Assembly (NCBI GenBank): GCA_947372465.1
Contig: CANBTT010000013.1
Location: 1-62,222, forward strand
Direction of reading: 5' to 3'
DNA length: 62,222 bases
Source of the DNA: Burkholderiales bacterium
Lineage (GTDB): Bacteria > Pseudomonadota > Gammaproteobacteria > Burkholderiales > Burkholderiaceae_C
A program made the translations under genes and the position numbers. Positions 53,888 to 62,222 of the stretch are shown in pieces; the stretch's first letter is position 1; the number at the start of each line of letters is the position of its first letter. A model generated the notes under the pieces. It made no database searches and was not told where the DNA came from. It saw only the letters and a program-made list of their open reading frames with translations.

Positions 53888-54313
53888 GTGGACTCTTGTT
53901 GCTGTTGACGCTGGTTGACTGAACTGATCGCGAATGAGTTTTTTAAGTGCTATTGAGCGAATTGACCTGCTTTGGCGTGCAAATTGCCCATTTGTTTTTG
54001 TAAGAAATGCAACTTATTTGCTGGGCTTTACATCTCAACTTTAATTCTAAGGGTAAAAAGACCCCTCTTGCAAAGCCCTTTCTTAGAAAAGGCTGAGCCG
54101 AGCAATTTCATGATTTGGGGGCTGGGCTTGGCCACCTAGGCCTGTGACTCCAGGGGCGATCCGGTCGTTTAAGGGGTGCCAAGCTTCGGACAATCCCTTG
54201 CGTCAAAGGGGGGTGGGTGGTGCGATAATTGATCGCACCCATTTGAAGCCTTTGTGTTGGAAAAGATGTTTCAACGGGGCGCTTTAAATTTCATCTACTT
54301 TCTCCCTACTTTT
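53888..54313. other. 426-bp gene-free region before the second catabolic unit
   Basis: No gene supported. The left half holds the start-side region of the alpha/beta hydrolase gene, the right half the promoter of the PDC-hydrolase-like gene. GGCC-ACCTA-GGCC near 54150 and the palindrome at 54219-54239 are the only structures I see. Confidence 0.5.
54219..54239 (+). promoter_or_regulatory. palindrome overlapping a putative -10 box
   Basis: GGTGCGAT and ATCGCACC form a perfect 8-bp inverted repeat around AATTG. It includes TGCGATAAT (an extended -10 type element, GATAAT 54224-54229); TTGCGT (54198-54203) could be a -35 at 20-bp spacing, longer than ideal. A dimeric repressor binding here would block transcription of the downstream amidohydrolase gene. 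Confidence 0.45.
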
Positions 54314-55225
54314 ATGCCCGATACCCTCAAGATTGTTCAAACCTTCAACCCCAATCCCTCGCAGCCGAGTTTGAAGTTGCCCAAAGGTGCCTGTGACGCA
54401 CATGTGCATGTCTTTGGTCCAAGGGCGGTATTTCCCTTTGATCCTGAGCGTCAATCGACCCCTCAAGATGCCCCCAAAGAATTGCTCTTTAAGTGGCACA
54501 AGCAAATGGGCATTGAGCGTTGTGTGATTGTCCAGTCCATGGTGCATGCTTTGGACAACCGAGTGGTTGAAGATGCCGTCAAGGCTGGTGGAGGAAATTA
54601 TTTGGGCGTTGCGCTTTTGTCGCCGCATGTATCAGATGCTGAATTGCAGCGCTTGGCAACGATCGGTTTTAAGGGTGTTCGGTTTAACTTTATGAAGCAC
54701 CTTGGAGGCGCACAAGGGGAGGCGGGGGTACAACGCTTAAAGGACATCATTGCCCTGACTCACCGGCTTAAAACAGTGGGGATGCACCTGCAAGTGCATT
54801 TTGAGAGCTCATTGATTCACGAGTTGTCCAAATCTTTTGAGCAAAGTGCAGTCCCTGTGGTGATCGACCACATGGCGCGTGTGGACGCGAAGTTGGGAGA
54901 GCACCATGAGGACTTTTCGGCCTTGATGAAGTTGCTCAGCAATCCACTCTTTCACGTCAAAGTCAGTGGCATCGATCGCATTGATCAAAGCGTTCCTTTT
55001 GAGGACCCAGCACGCCCCTACTTTAGAGGCATTGCCCTGGCTCGACGTTTGGTCAAGAGCTATCCTGATCAGTGCGTTTGGGGCTCAGATTGGCCACACC
55101 CCAATCACACGCATATTCCAGACGATGGCGTGCTCGTTCAAGCCTTGGAGCAGATTGCACCAGAGCCTGAGTTGATGCAAAAGATTTTGGTGGACAATCC
55201 TCAGAGACTTTATGGTTTCAAGTGA
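54314..55225 (+). CDS. amidohydrolase, 2-pyrone-4,6-dicarboxylate hydrolase-like
   Basis: A 303-residue amidohydrolase from ATG 54314, the start nearest the conserved core; GTG 54254 and ATG 54266 are in-frame alternatives. The metal-type HxH is in ACDAHVHVFGP, followed by DHMARVDA and GSDWPHPNH with the catalytic Asp. FPFDPERQSTPQDAPKELLF is characteristic of the PDC hydrolase (LigI) group, which opens 2-pyrone-4,6-dicarboxylate in the protocatechuate 4,5-cleavage route. Related lactonases have other substrates, so the assignment is family-level. First gene of a plus-strand unit. Confidence 0.85.
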   Translation: MPDTLKIVQTFNPNPSQPSLKLPKGACDAHVHVFGPRAVFPFDPERQSTPQDAPKELLFKWHKQMGIERCVIVQSMVHALDNRVVEDAVKAGGGNYLGVALLSPHVSDAELQRLATIGFKGVRFNFMKHLGGAQGEAGVQRLKDIIALTHRLKTVGMHLQVHFESSLIHELSKSFEQSAVPVVIDHMARVDAKLGEHHEDFSALMKLLSNPLFHVKVSGIDRIDQSVPFEDPARPYFRGIALARRLVKSYPDQCVWGSDWPHPNHTHIPDDGVLVQALEQIAPEPELMQKILVDNPQRLYGFK

Positions 55226-55321
55226 TCAAGCTGTTTACAGAGGAATGAGGCTGTAAGTACAGGAGTGGCCGATCAATTGGCCAATTGAATTGAGATACTT
55301 TTTTTTACATGAGATGATTTG

Positions 55322-56164
55322 ATGACGAGCACAACTGAAAAAAATTTAAAAATGACCCCCAAAGAAAACAGAAGACTCGACGAGCGCGTGGTCTTCATCA
55401 CGGGGGCGGGTTCTGTGGGAGCTGGCTGGGGCAATGGACGTTCAATCGCCGTCAGGTTTGCGCAAGAGGGTGCCAAGGTCTACGGTGTGGATTTGCATGA
55501 AGAACGCATGCAAGAGACAAAAGCCTTGATTGAATCATTTGGTGGCACCTTTGTTGGTTGTTCCTGTGACGTCATGAGCTCCAAGTCCATTGCACAAGCG
55601 GTACAAAATTGCATTGATACGTTTGGTCGAATCGATGTGCTCGTCAACAATGTTGGGGGCTCTGCCAAAGGGGGGCCTGTGGAGATGGAGGAAGAGGTTT
55701 GGGACACACAAGTGGATTACAACCTCAAGAGTGTGTTCTTGACCTGTAAACACGTGTTGCCGCACATGATCAAACAGCAAAGTGGTGCTGTTGTGAGCAT
55801 GGCGTCTACTTCAGGGACGCGTTGGACGGGGGCTGCACAAATTGCCTACGCGGCAACCAAGGCGGGCATCATTCAAATGTCCAAAGTGCTGGCTGTTCAA
55901 TATGCCAAACAAAGCATTCGGTTCAACACGGTCGTGCCCGGTCAGTTGCACACGCCCATGGTTGAAGTGCGTTTGGCGGGACAGCGCTCGGGAGGGGACG
56001 TTCAATCCTTGCTAGAACAAAGACAGTCTCGAATTCCTTTGCCCTTCATGGGCGATGGCAGAGACAGTGCCAATGCGGCGCTTTTTTTGGCGAGTGATGA
56101 GTCACGCTTTGTGACTGGCACCGAGATCGTGGTCGATGGCGGAATGTCCGCTCGCTGCGATTGA
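55322..56164 (+). CDS. SDR-family oxidoreductase
   Basis: A 280-residue short-chain dehydrogenase from ATG 55322 (a TTG one codon earlier is in frame). The cofactor motif ITGAGSVGAGWGNGRSIA contains extra residues between the glycines compared with the usual TGxxxGIG. NNVGGS, the Ser in VSMASTSG and YAATK are the catalytic landmarks. VDLHEERM after strand 2 carries an Asp, suggesting NAD(H). It follows the amidohydrolase by 96 bp and precedes a CMD-family gene by 36 bp; a dehydrogenase acting on the same substrate family is likely. Confidence 0.87.
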   Translation: MTSTTEKNLKMTPKENRRLDERVVFITGAGSVGAGWGNGRSIAVRFAQEGAKVYGVDLHEERMQETKALIESFGGTFVGCSCDVMSSKSIAQAVQNCIDTFGRIDVLVNNVGGSAKGGPVEMEEEVWDTQVDYNLKSVFLTCKHVLPHMIKQQSGAVVSMASTSGTRWTGAAQIAYAATKAGIIQMSKVLAVQYAKQSIRFNTVVPGQLHTPMVEVRLAGQRSGGDVQSLLEQRQSRIPLPFMGDGRDSANAALFLASDESRFVTGTEIVVDGGMSARCD

Positions 56165-56200
56165 TCCGTTTTTTATTAACCCTTAACTATATTTTTAATC

Positions 56201-56743
56201 ATGCGCATTCAACCCGTTGTCCCAGGTACTCGTGCAGAACTCAAAGAACAAGAGGCCCAAATTTTGGCTCAAAGAGGGCGGATATCCCCTTTGTACCAAG
56301 CGCTCTTGAACAGTCCACCCATCGCACATGGTTGGGAGCAGATGCTCTCTGCTGTTCGCAACAGAAGCTCTTTGAGCGATGCACTGAAGGAGCTGGTGAT
56401 CTTGCGTGTTGCCGTCTTGAACAACGCGCCCTTTGAGTTTGAGGCGCATGCACCCATCGCGCTCAAGTCTGGTGTGACCCAAGAGGCCATTGATCAATTA
56501 AAAAACATTGCGTATGAGAGCAGCCATGCTGCCATCCTCAAATCTGCTCACTTGTTCACGCCAGAGCAGTTGATTGCTTTGAAACTCACGGACACCATGA
56601 CCAAGGAAATCACGGTTGGGGATGCTTTGTACGCGGAGGTCAAAAGCCATTTCAATGATCATCAACAAGTCGATTTGGTCGCAACTGTTGCGGCCTACAA
56701 CATGGTCTCACGCTTTTTAGAAGCTTTGCAAATCGGTCATTGA
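56201..56743 (+). CDS. carboxymuconolactone decarboxylase (CMD) family protein
   Basis: A 180-residue CMD/AhpD-fold protein, all helical. SPLYQALLNSPPIAHGWEQM, SDALKELVILRVAVLNNAPFEFEAHAPIALKSGV (in parts) and TDTMTKEITVGDALY are family blocks. It has the E-x-x-x-H type site (FEFEAH) and lacks the CxxC of AhpD-type peroxidase reductases, so decarboxylase-like or isomerase-like chemistry on a lactone is more plausible. Its stop lies 9 bp before the next gene, with the ribosome-binding site for that gene right at the stop. Confidence 0.85.
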   Translation: MRIQPVVPGTRAELKEQEAQILAQRGRISPLYQALLNSPPIAHGWEQMLSAVRNRSSLSDALKELVILRVAVLNNAPFEFEAHAPIALKSGVTQEAIDQLKNIAYESSHAAILKSAHLFTPEQLIALKLTDTMTKEITVGDALYAEVKSHFNDHQQVDLVATVAAYNMVSRFLEALQIGH

Positions 56744-56752
56744 GGAGGCCTT

Positions 56753-57508
56753 TTGAGCGCGCAATCTATTCTCAACAGTGAGGAGACACTCACGCACGTG
56801 TTCTTGATTCGATTTGAGTTGAAATTGACCAGTCGCTTGCAAAGTGAAATGGCGAAAGAGAGCGCCAATGTGCCGTCCATTGGGGATGCCTTGGCGCTTG
56901 AACTCAAGTCCATTGCTCTTTGGGTGATTGAACACTTGAAGCCCATCGACTCAAAAGGCGTGGCGCTTGAGCTCCAAAATGTGGTGTGTCGACACGATCT
57001 CGAGCGACTTCAATGTCTCATCTACTTGTCCCTTTGTGAGCCCAAGGTGATTGTCGATGGGTTCATGCCAGAACTGTCTGAGTGCATTGGGATGGCCTTA
57101 GAGCAGTCGTCTTTCAAGCCCTTGCGTGCGTTGCAAGACGAGCAAGCTGAAGGCTTTGGATTGTCTAGGTTGTCACAGCTTTCTGATTTGCCTGGACCCT
57201 CTCATTTGCTCAAGCCGCATGTGCACTATGTGGTTGAAACGGACGTAGAGAGTGGCTGGTGGAACGAAATCAATGACTGGTATGCGCAAGAGCATTTGCC
57301 TGGCTTGGCCAGTGTTCCTGGGTGTGTGATGGCCAAGCGTTACGTGAACCTTGATGCAGGTCCTCGGTCTTTTGCTTGTTATGATTTGCTCACGCAAGAC
57401 GTTTTGCTCAGTCCTGAGTGGTTGGCTGTTCGAGCAACCCCTTGGAGCAGCAAAGCCAGGCCCCATTTTCTCAACACAAAAAGAGATGTGTTCCCTCTCG
57501 TTTTATAA
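56753..57508 (+). CDS. protein with C-terminal dimeric alpha/beta-barrel domain, N-terminal half unknown
   Basis: A 251-residue protein. TTG 56753 is chosen because AGGAGG (56743-56748) lies just before it. The C-terminal ~85 residues (WWNEINDWYAQEHLPGLASV, PGCVMAKRYVNL, SPEWLAVRATPWSSKARPHF in parts) match the dimeric alpha/beta-barrel (EthD-like) family, with conserved WYxxEHLP. The N-terminal ~155 residues I do not recognise; they could be a duplicate, degenerate barrel (THVFLIRFELKLTSRL). It probably acts with the CMD-family and SDR proteins in the same operon. Exact reaction unknown. Confidence 0.75.
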   Translation: MSAQSILNSEETLTHVFLIRFELKLTSRLQSEMAKESANVPSIGDALALELKSIALWVIEHLKPIDSKGVALELQNVVCRHDLERLQCLIYLSLCEPKVIVDGFMPELSECIGMALEQSSFKPLRALQDEQAEGFGLSRLSQLSDLPGPSHLLKPHVHYVVETDVESGWWNEINDWYAQEHLPGLASVPGCVMAKRYVNLDAGPRSFACYDLLTQDVLLSPEWLAVRATPWSSKARPHFLNTKRDVFPLVL

Positions 57509-57641
57509 GCAAATGATGAGATGGCTTTAGGCAATCACTGGTTTTGAGGAGTGACCCTGGTCTGGAGATAAAAAAATCCAATGCCAGCACCAAAAGCGTT
57601 CGCTCCTAATGCTTGATGGAGTTTTGACCAGGCGTCTGGGC

Positions 57642-57685
57642 TTGCTGCTTGCGTTCAAGGCATTGAACGCAAGGCTGTGCAGCAA
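57642..57685. terminator. strong hairpin between convergent genes
   Basis: TTGCGTTCAA (57649-57658) and TTGAACGCAA (57663-57672) make a perfect 10-bp stem with a GGCA loop; TTGCTGC (57642-57648) and GCAGCAA (57679-57685) extend it by 7 bp after a six-base bulge. It separates two convergent genes. No T run, so termination may be bidirectional and weakly intrinsic. Confidence 0.55.
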
Positions 57686-57688
57686 AAC

Positions 57689-58027
57689 TCAGGCAAGCTT
57701 GACCGCTTTGATCATGGCTTTGGATAGATTGTTCAAGTAGCGATCTCCCGCCTTGGTGATGCCGATGAATTTTGTGCGACGGTTGTCGCCTTCAAATTTC
57801 AATTCTGCCAAATTGGCCTGTAGCAAGCTGTCAAGCTTGCGGTGAATGGTGGCGGGGGACGCGATTTGCTTTAAGGCCATCAGGTCGGAAACGGTGAGGG
57901 GCGTCTCTTTGTAGTGATTGATCGCTATTTCATCCAAAAGAAGTTTGGCTTCTGGGTCGATGGCGTTGCCATCTTTTATCGATAAACCTTTGAGGACTTC
58001 AAGAAAGCGAATGTATTCTAGTGACAT
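57689..58027 (-). CDS. small MarR-like winged-helix regulator
   Basis: A 112-residue protein with a winged-helix DNA-binding pattern: TVSDLMALKQIASPATIHRKLDSLLQAN is helix-turn-helix-like (in parts), and ELKFEGDNRRTKFIGITKAGDRYL the wing. This resembles MarR-family or PadR-like repressors, but it is shorter than most MarR proteins (about 140). The start is ATG 58027. It is 41 bp before a membrane-protein gene in the same direction, though the regulator's target cannot be deduced. The convergent catabolic unit lies immediately beside it. Confidence 0.7.
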   Translation of the reverse strand: MSLEYIRFLEVLKGLSIKDGNAIDPEAKLLLDEIAINHYKETPLTVSDLMALKQIASPATIHRKLDSLLQANLAELKFEGDNRRTKFIGITKAGDRYLNNLSKAMIKAVKLA

Positions 58028-58068
58028 GATGGTGAAGAGTAAAAAATTGACTGTAAGTATTACATATT

Positions 58069-58683
58069 CTATTTCGGTTTATCTATTTGATCAATCTTTT
58101 TTTGGACCAAAGGCAGCCTGACAATCGCTTTGAGCGCTACCGTACCGAGCAGAGTTCCAGTGATGTCACCAATCATCATTTCAAAAAATTGGAGGTTCCA
58201 AATGAGTGCCTTGGGCTCCAAGAGCAACCACAGTGAGTGGTGAACCAAGGCATTGCTGAAAGAGTAAATGAGCCCAAGAAGGATCAAATCCTTTGTGTTG
58301 GACAGGGCGACGTCCTTGTTGAAAGTTAATTTGAATAAATAGCTGGCCAGCAAGGGCCCAAAGCCTGAACATGCAATGTTTGCAATCTCGGTCAGATTGA
58401 CCTCCTCTTGGAAGGGCAGCAGCAGCACGCCGCCAAACATGGTTGCGAGTGTCCCATTGACTGGACCCAAGACCAAAACATTGAGCAGTCTTATAAAGGC
58501 GGGGAGATAAATAAGTGAGATGTGTGGGTTAAGGGACAATGAACTGAACAGCAACACATTGAGTTGATGCAGGCCGCAATACATCAAGGCAGAAATTAAA
58601 ATAAGAGACAGGGGCATCGTTTTAAAACCCCCAATGAATTGATTTTTGAAGAGCAAAATTTTTTTCTGTTTGAGTGGATGCAT
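58069..58683 (-). CDS. small integral membrane protein, function unknown
   Basis: A 204-residue protein with five to six hydrophobic segments (PLSLILISALMYCGLHQLNVLL, YLPAFIRLLNVLVLGPVNGTL, LATMFGGVLLLPF, LILLGLIYSFSNALVH, and a final MIGDITGTLLGTVALKAIV). It is vaguely like MASE1-type sensor or transport membrane domains, but I cannot name it. ATG 58617 is an alternative start. It lies upstream of the MarR-like gene on the same strand and may be cotranscribed with it. Confidence 0.65.
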   Translation of the reverse strand: MHPLKQKKILLFKNQFIGGFKTMPLSLILISALMYCGLHQLNVLLFSSLSLNPHISLIYLPAFIRLLNVLVLGPVNGTLATMFGGVLLLPFQEEVNLTEIANIACSGFGPLLASYLFKLTFNKDVALSNTKDLILLGLIYSFSNALVHHSLWLLLEPKALIWNLQFFEMMIGDITGTLLGTVALKAIVRLPLVQKKIDQIDKPK

Positions 58684-58710
58684 TGCCAGTTGTGTAAAGT
58701 TTTGTGATCT

Positions 58711-58935
58711 TTACTTAGCGGCTTCTTTTCCGCTTGGCAGGACTGCTTTGACCACTGAGGTGGTCGCACTCACGCCAGTTGAAATGACCGATACCGTACC
58801 CGAGACCGCTGCATCAGCGATGCTGAGGACTGTGCAGCCACTGGTGCTCAAGGCCAGAAAGGCTATAAAAATGCTCAGTCCCCTTGTGCTCAATAGCGAT
58901 TGCATGCAAAAAAGCGTGGTGGTGAAGGTTTGCAT
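58711..58935 (-). CDS. small predicted lipoprotein
   Basis: A 74-residue protein. A signal-like hydrophobic run (GLSIFIAFLALS) ends in a lipobox (STSGC), so the mature peptide is about 42 residues, lipid-anchored. The remainder is a small, Val/Thr/Ser-rich, repetitive sequence (VSGTVSVISTGVSATTSVV) ending in a charged KEAAK. Such short lipoproteins are common and mostly uncharacterised. It lies 28 bp upstream of the membrane-protein gene; the start at 58935 is divergent from guaB. Confidence 0.65.
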   Translation of the reverse strand: MQTFTTTLFCMQSLLSTRGLSIFIAFLALSTSGCTVLSIADAAVSGTVSVISTGVSATTSVVKAVLPSGKEAAK

Positions 58936-59079
58936 TTTTTTACTTTCTTTTTCATTTTAAAAATGCATGATAACCGCTGCGTTTGGTGTTTTTTTAAGGG
59001 CTACACCCTAGATTTTTTGAGCTCAAGCCAGGATTTTTACACTTCCAGACGGGGCTCTTGTCCTTAAAGTAGGTCTTAA

Positions 59080-60582
<1,503 letters not shown>

Positions 60583-60606
60583 AAGGCTGCAGTTTGCTTG
60601 AACTTA

Positions 60607-60637
60607 AACACTTGGTGTCCAAGTGTTGGTTTTTTTT
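60607..60637 (+). terminator. rho-independent terminator between guaB and guaA
   Basis: AACACTTGG (60607-60615) and CCAAGTGTT (60619-60627) form a perfect 9-bp stem with a three-base loop, followed after GG by eight T. It ends guaB transcription 25-55 bp past its stop, so guaA would need its own promoter or read-through. Confidence 0.85.
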
Positions 60638-60696
60638 CTGAAGGACAAGCCCTGTTCATTCTCGGTCATTTTTGATTCATCTTTCAAGCTAGACAC

Positions 60697-62222
60697 ATGC
60701 AACACGAAACCATTTTAATTTTAGATTTTGGCTCACAGGTCACGCAACTGATTGCTCGGCGTATCCGTGAGGCGCATGTTTATTGCGAGGTTCACCCTTG
60801 TGATGTTTCAAGCGAATGGTTGATTGACTATGCAAAAACCCACCAAGTCAAAGGCATCGTGCTTTCTGGCTCACATGCGAGTGTTTATGAGGAATTGACC
60901 GACAAAGCCCCTGATGCTGCATTCACCTTGGGTGTGCCTGTTTTGGGCATTTGCTATGGCATGCAAACCATGGCCATGCAGCTCGGTGGCAAGGTGGAGA
61001 GTGGGCACACCAGAGAATTTGGTTACGCTGAGGTCCGTGCACATGGGCACACTGCTTTGTTGCGCGATCTCTGCGACTTTGAAACTCCTGAAGGGCATGG
61101 CATGCTCAAGGTCTGGATGAGCCACGGAGACAAGGTGGTGGCGTTGCCTGCTGGGTTCAAGTTGATGGCCAGCACGCCCAGTTGCCCCATTGCGGGGATG
61201 GCCGATGAGCAGCGGCATTTTTACGCAGTTCAGTTTCATCCAGAAGTGACGCACACGGTTTTAGGGCAAAAAATTCTAGAGCGCTTTGTGCTGGATATTT
61301 GTGCTGTCCGAGCCGATTGGGTCATGAAAGATCACATTGAAGAGGCCATCAAAAGCATCAAAGCACAAGTGGGGGATGAGGAAGTTATTTTGGGACTCTC
61401 TGGCGGCGTGGATTCTTCCGTTGCTGCGGCGCTTATTCACCGAGCCATTGGAGACCAACTCACGTGTGTCTTTGTCGATCACGGCCTGTTGCGCCTCAAT
61501 GAGGGCGATGTGGTCATGGAGATGTTCGTTGGCAAGTTGCATGCGCACGTGATCCGTGTTGACGCAAGTGAGCTTTTTTTAGGCAAACTCGCCGGCGTGA
61601 GCGAACCAGAAGCCAAACGCAAAATCATTGGTGGACTTTTTGTGGATGTGTTCAAACAAGAGGCGGCCAAGCTCAAGAGTGGAGCCCTTGGGCACAAAGG
61701 GGCAAGTTTTCTTGCTCAAGGCACCATTTATCCCGATGTGATCGAGTCCGGGGGCGCCAAAAGTAAAAAGGCGGTCACCATCAAGAGCCATCACAATGTG
61801 GGTGGCTTGCCTGAACAGTTGGGGCTTAAGTTGCTAGAACCCCTGAGGGACTTGTTCAAAGATGAGGTGCGTGAATTGGGGGTGGCTTTGGGCTTGCCCA
61901 AAGAGATGGTGTACCGCCATCCCTTTCCTGGTCCAGGCCTAGGGGTCAGAATCCTGGGAGAGGTCAAGGCTGAGTATGCTGATTTGCTAAGACGCGCAGA
62001 CCATATTTTCATTGAAGAGTTGCGAGCCTTTAAGGACGAAAAAACTGGAAAGTCTTGGTACGATTTAACTTCTCAAGCCTTTACTGTTTTTTTGCCGGTT
62101 AAAAGTGTTGGGGTCATGGGGGATGGGAGGACCTATGATTACGTGGTTGCTTTGCGAGCTGTCCAAACTTCAGACTTCATGACCGCTGACTGGGCTGAAT
62201 TACCCTATGCTTTGCTTAAAAA
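60697..62222 (+). CDS. guaA: GMP synthase (glutamine-hydrolysing), 3' end cut by the window
   Basis: A continuous frame of 508 codons from ATG 60697 to the window edge; full GuaA is around 525-540 residues, so only the last few dozen are missing. It makes GMP from XMP, ATP and glutamine. The glutaminase domain has the triad Cys86 in GICYGMQT and His181/Glu183 in QFHPEVTHT. The synthase P-loop is SGGVDSS (residues 235-241); the dimerisation domain ends with [12 protein letters not shown] and [20 protein letters not shown] (in parts). Downstream of guaB, as is usual in the order. Confidence 0.96.
   Translation, partial: MQHETILILDFGSQVTQLIARRIREAHVYCEVHPCDVSSEWLIDYAKTHQVKGIVLSGSHASVYEELTDKAPDAAFTLGVPVLGICYGMQTMAMQLGGKVESGHTREFGYAEVRAHGHTALLRDLCDFETPEGHGMLKVWMSHGDKVVALPAGFKLMASTPSCPIAGMADEQRHFYAVQFHPEVTHTVLGQKILERFVLDICAVRADWVMKDHIEEAIKSIKAQVGDEEVILGLSGGVDSSVAAALIHRAIGDQLTCVFVDHGLLRLNEGDVVMEMFVGKLHAHVIRVDASELFLGKLAGVSEPEAKRKIIGGLFVDVFKQEAAKLKSGALGHKGASFLAQGTIYPDVIESGGAKSKKAVTIKSHHNVGGLPEQLGLKLLEPLRDLFKDEVRELGVALGLPKEMVYRHPFPGPGLGVRILGEVKAEYADLLRRADHIFIEELRAFKDEKTGKSWYDLTSQAFTVFLPVKSVGVMGDGRTYDYVVALRAVQTSDFMTADWAELPYALLK

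Overview
The window is 62 kb of bacterial chromosome, most likely from a betaproteobacterium of the order Burkholderiales (Comamonadaceae- or Alcaligenaceae-like). The reasons are the seven Bug/TctC-type periplasmic receptors, the dapC-dapD-dapE-prmB block beside smc-zipA-ligA, a fused LivM-LivG transporter gene, and the base composition, which looks close to even by eye. Naming a genus would be guesswork. I see no tRNA, rRNA, CRISPR array, insertion sequence or prophage gene.

Layout. 1-9.2 kb: the end of one Bug receptor, the tRNA hydroxylase gene trhO, a small exported protein, a MetX-like hydrolase, two more Bug receptors, a bactofilin, a TonB-dependent receptor and murI. 9.4-13.6 kb: an FAD aromatic hydroxylase, then a compact envelope module: a DUF4266 lipoprotein with a Gly/Cys tail, a DUF3570 protein, an RTX-like secreted protein and a TlpA thioredoxin. 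13.6-35.9 kb: a catabolic region made of several divergent units. These are (a) CaiB CoA-transferase, HMG-CoA-lyase-like enzyme and Bug; (b) a receptor-like protein without signal peptide and an SDR; (c) two Bug receptors and an FAH-family hydrolase; (d) Rieske oxygenase, RidA-like protein, ABM-family protein, SDR, NRDE protein and DUF1330 protein; (e) citryl-CoA-lyase-like protein, acyl-CoA ligase and intradiol dioxygenase; (f) a complete Liv-type ABC importer followed by another Bug.

36.0-52.9 kb is core chromosome: an unusual O-antigen-ligase/GT9 fusion, an ABC-F protein, prmB, dapE, dapD, dapC, smc, zipA, ligA and def. 52.9-57.5 kb holds an alpha/beta hydrolase without its nucleophile serine and a second catabolic unit (PDC-hydrolase-like, SDR, CMD-family and a dimeric-barrel protein). 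57.7-58.9 kb has a MarR-like regulator, a small membrane protein and a lipoprotein. The window ends with guaB, a terminator, and guaA, which is cut by the window edge.

Working picture (inference): organic acids or aromatic acids are bound by Bug and Liv receptors, ring-hydroxylated (Rieske or flavin enzyme), rearomatised by SDRs, ring-opened by the intradiol dioxygenase, and the acids are then activated with CoA and split by lyases. No Rieske reductase, no TctA/TctB membrane subunits and no LysR/IclR regulator are present, so these functions must come from elsewhere. The most promising undescribed pieces are the DUF4266/DUF3570/RTX-like/TlpA module and the paired catabolic operons around 22-30 kb.
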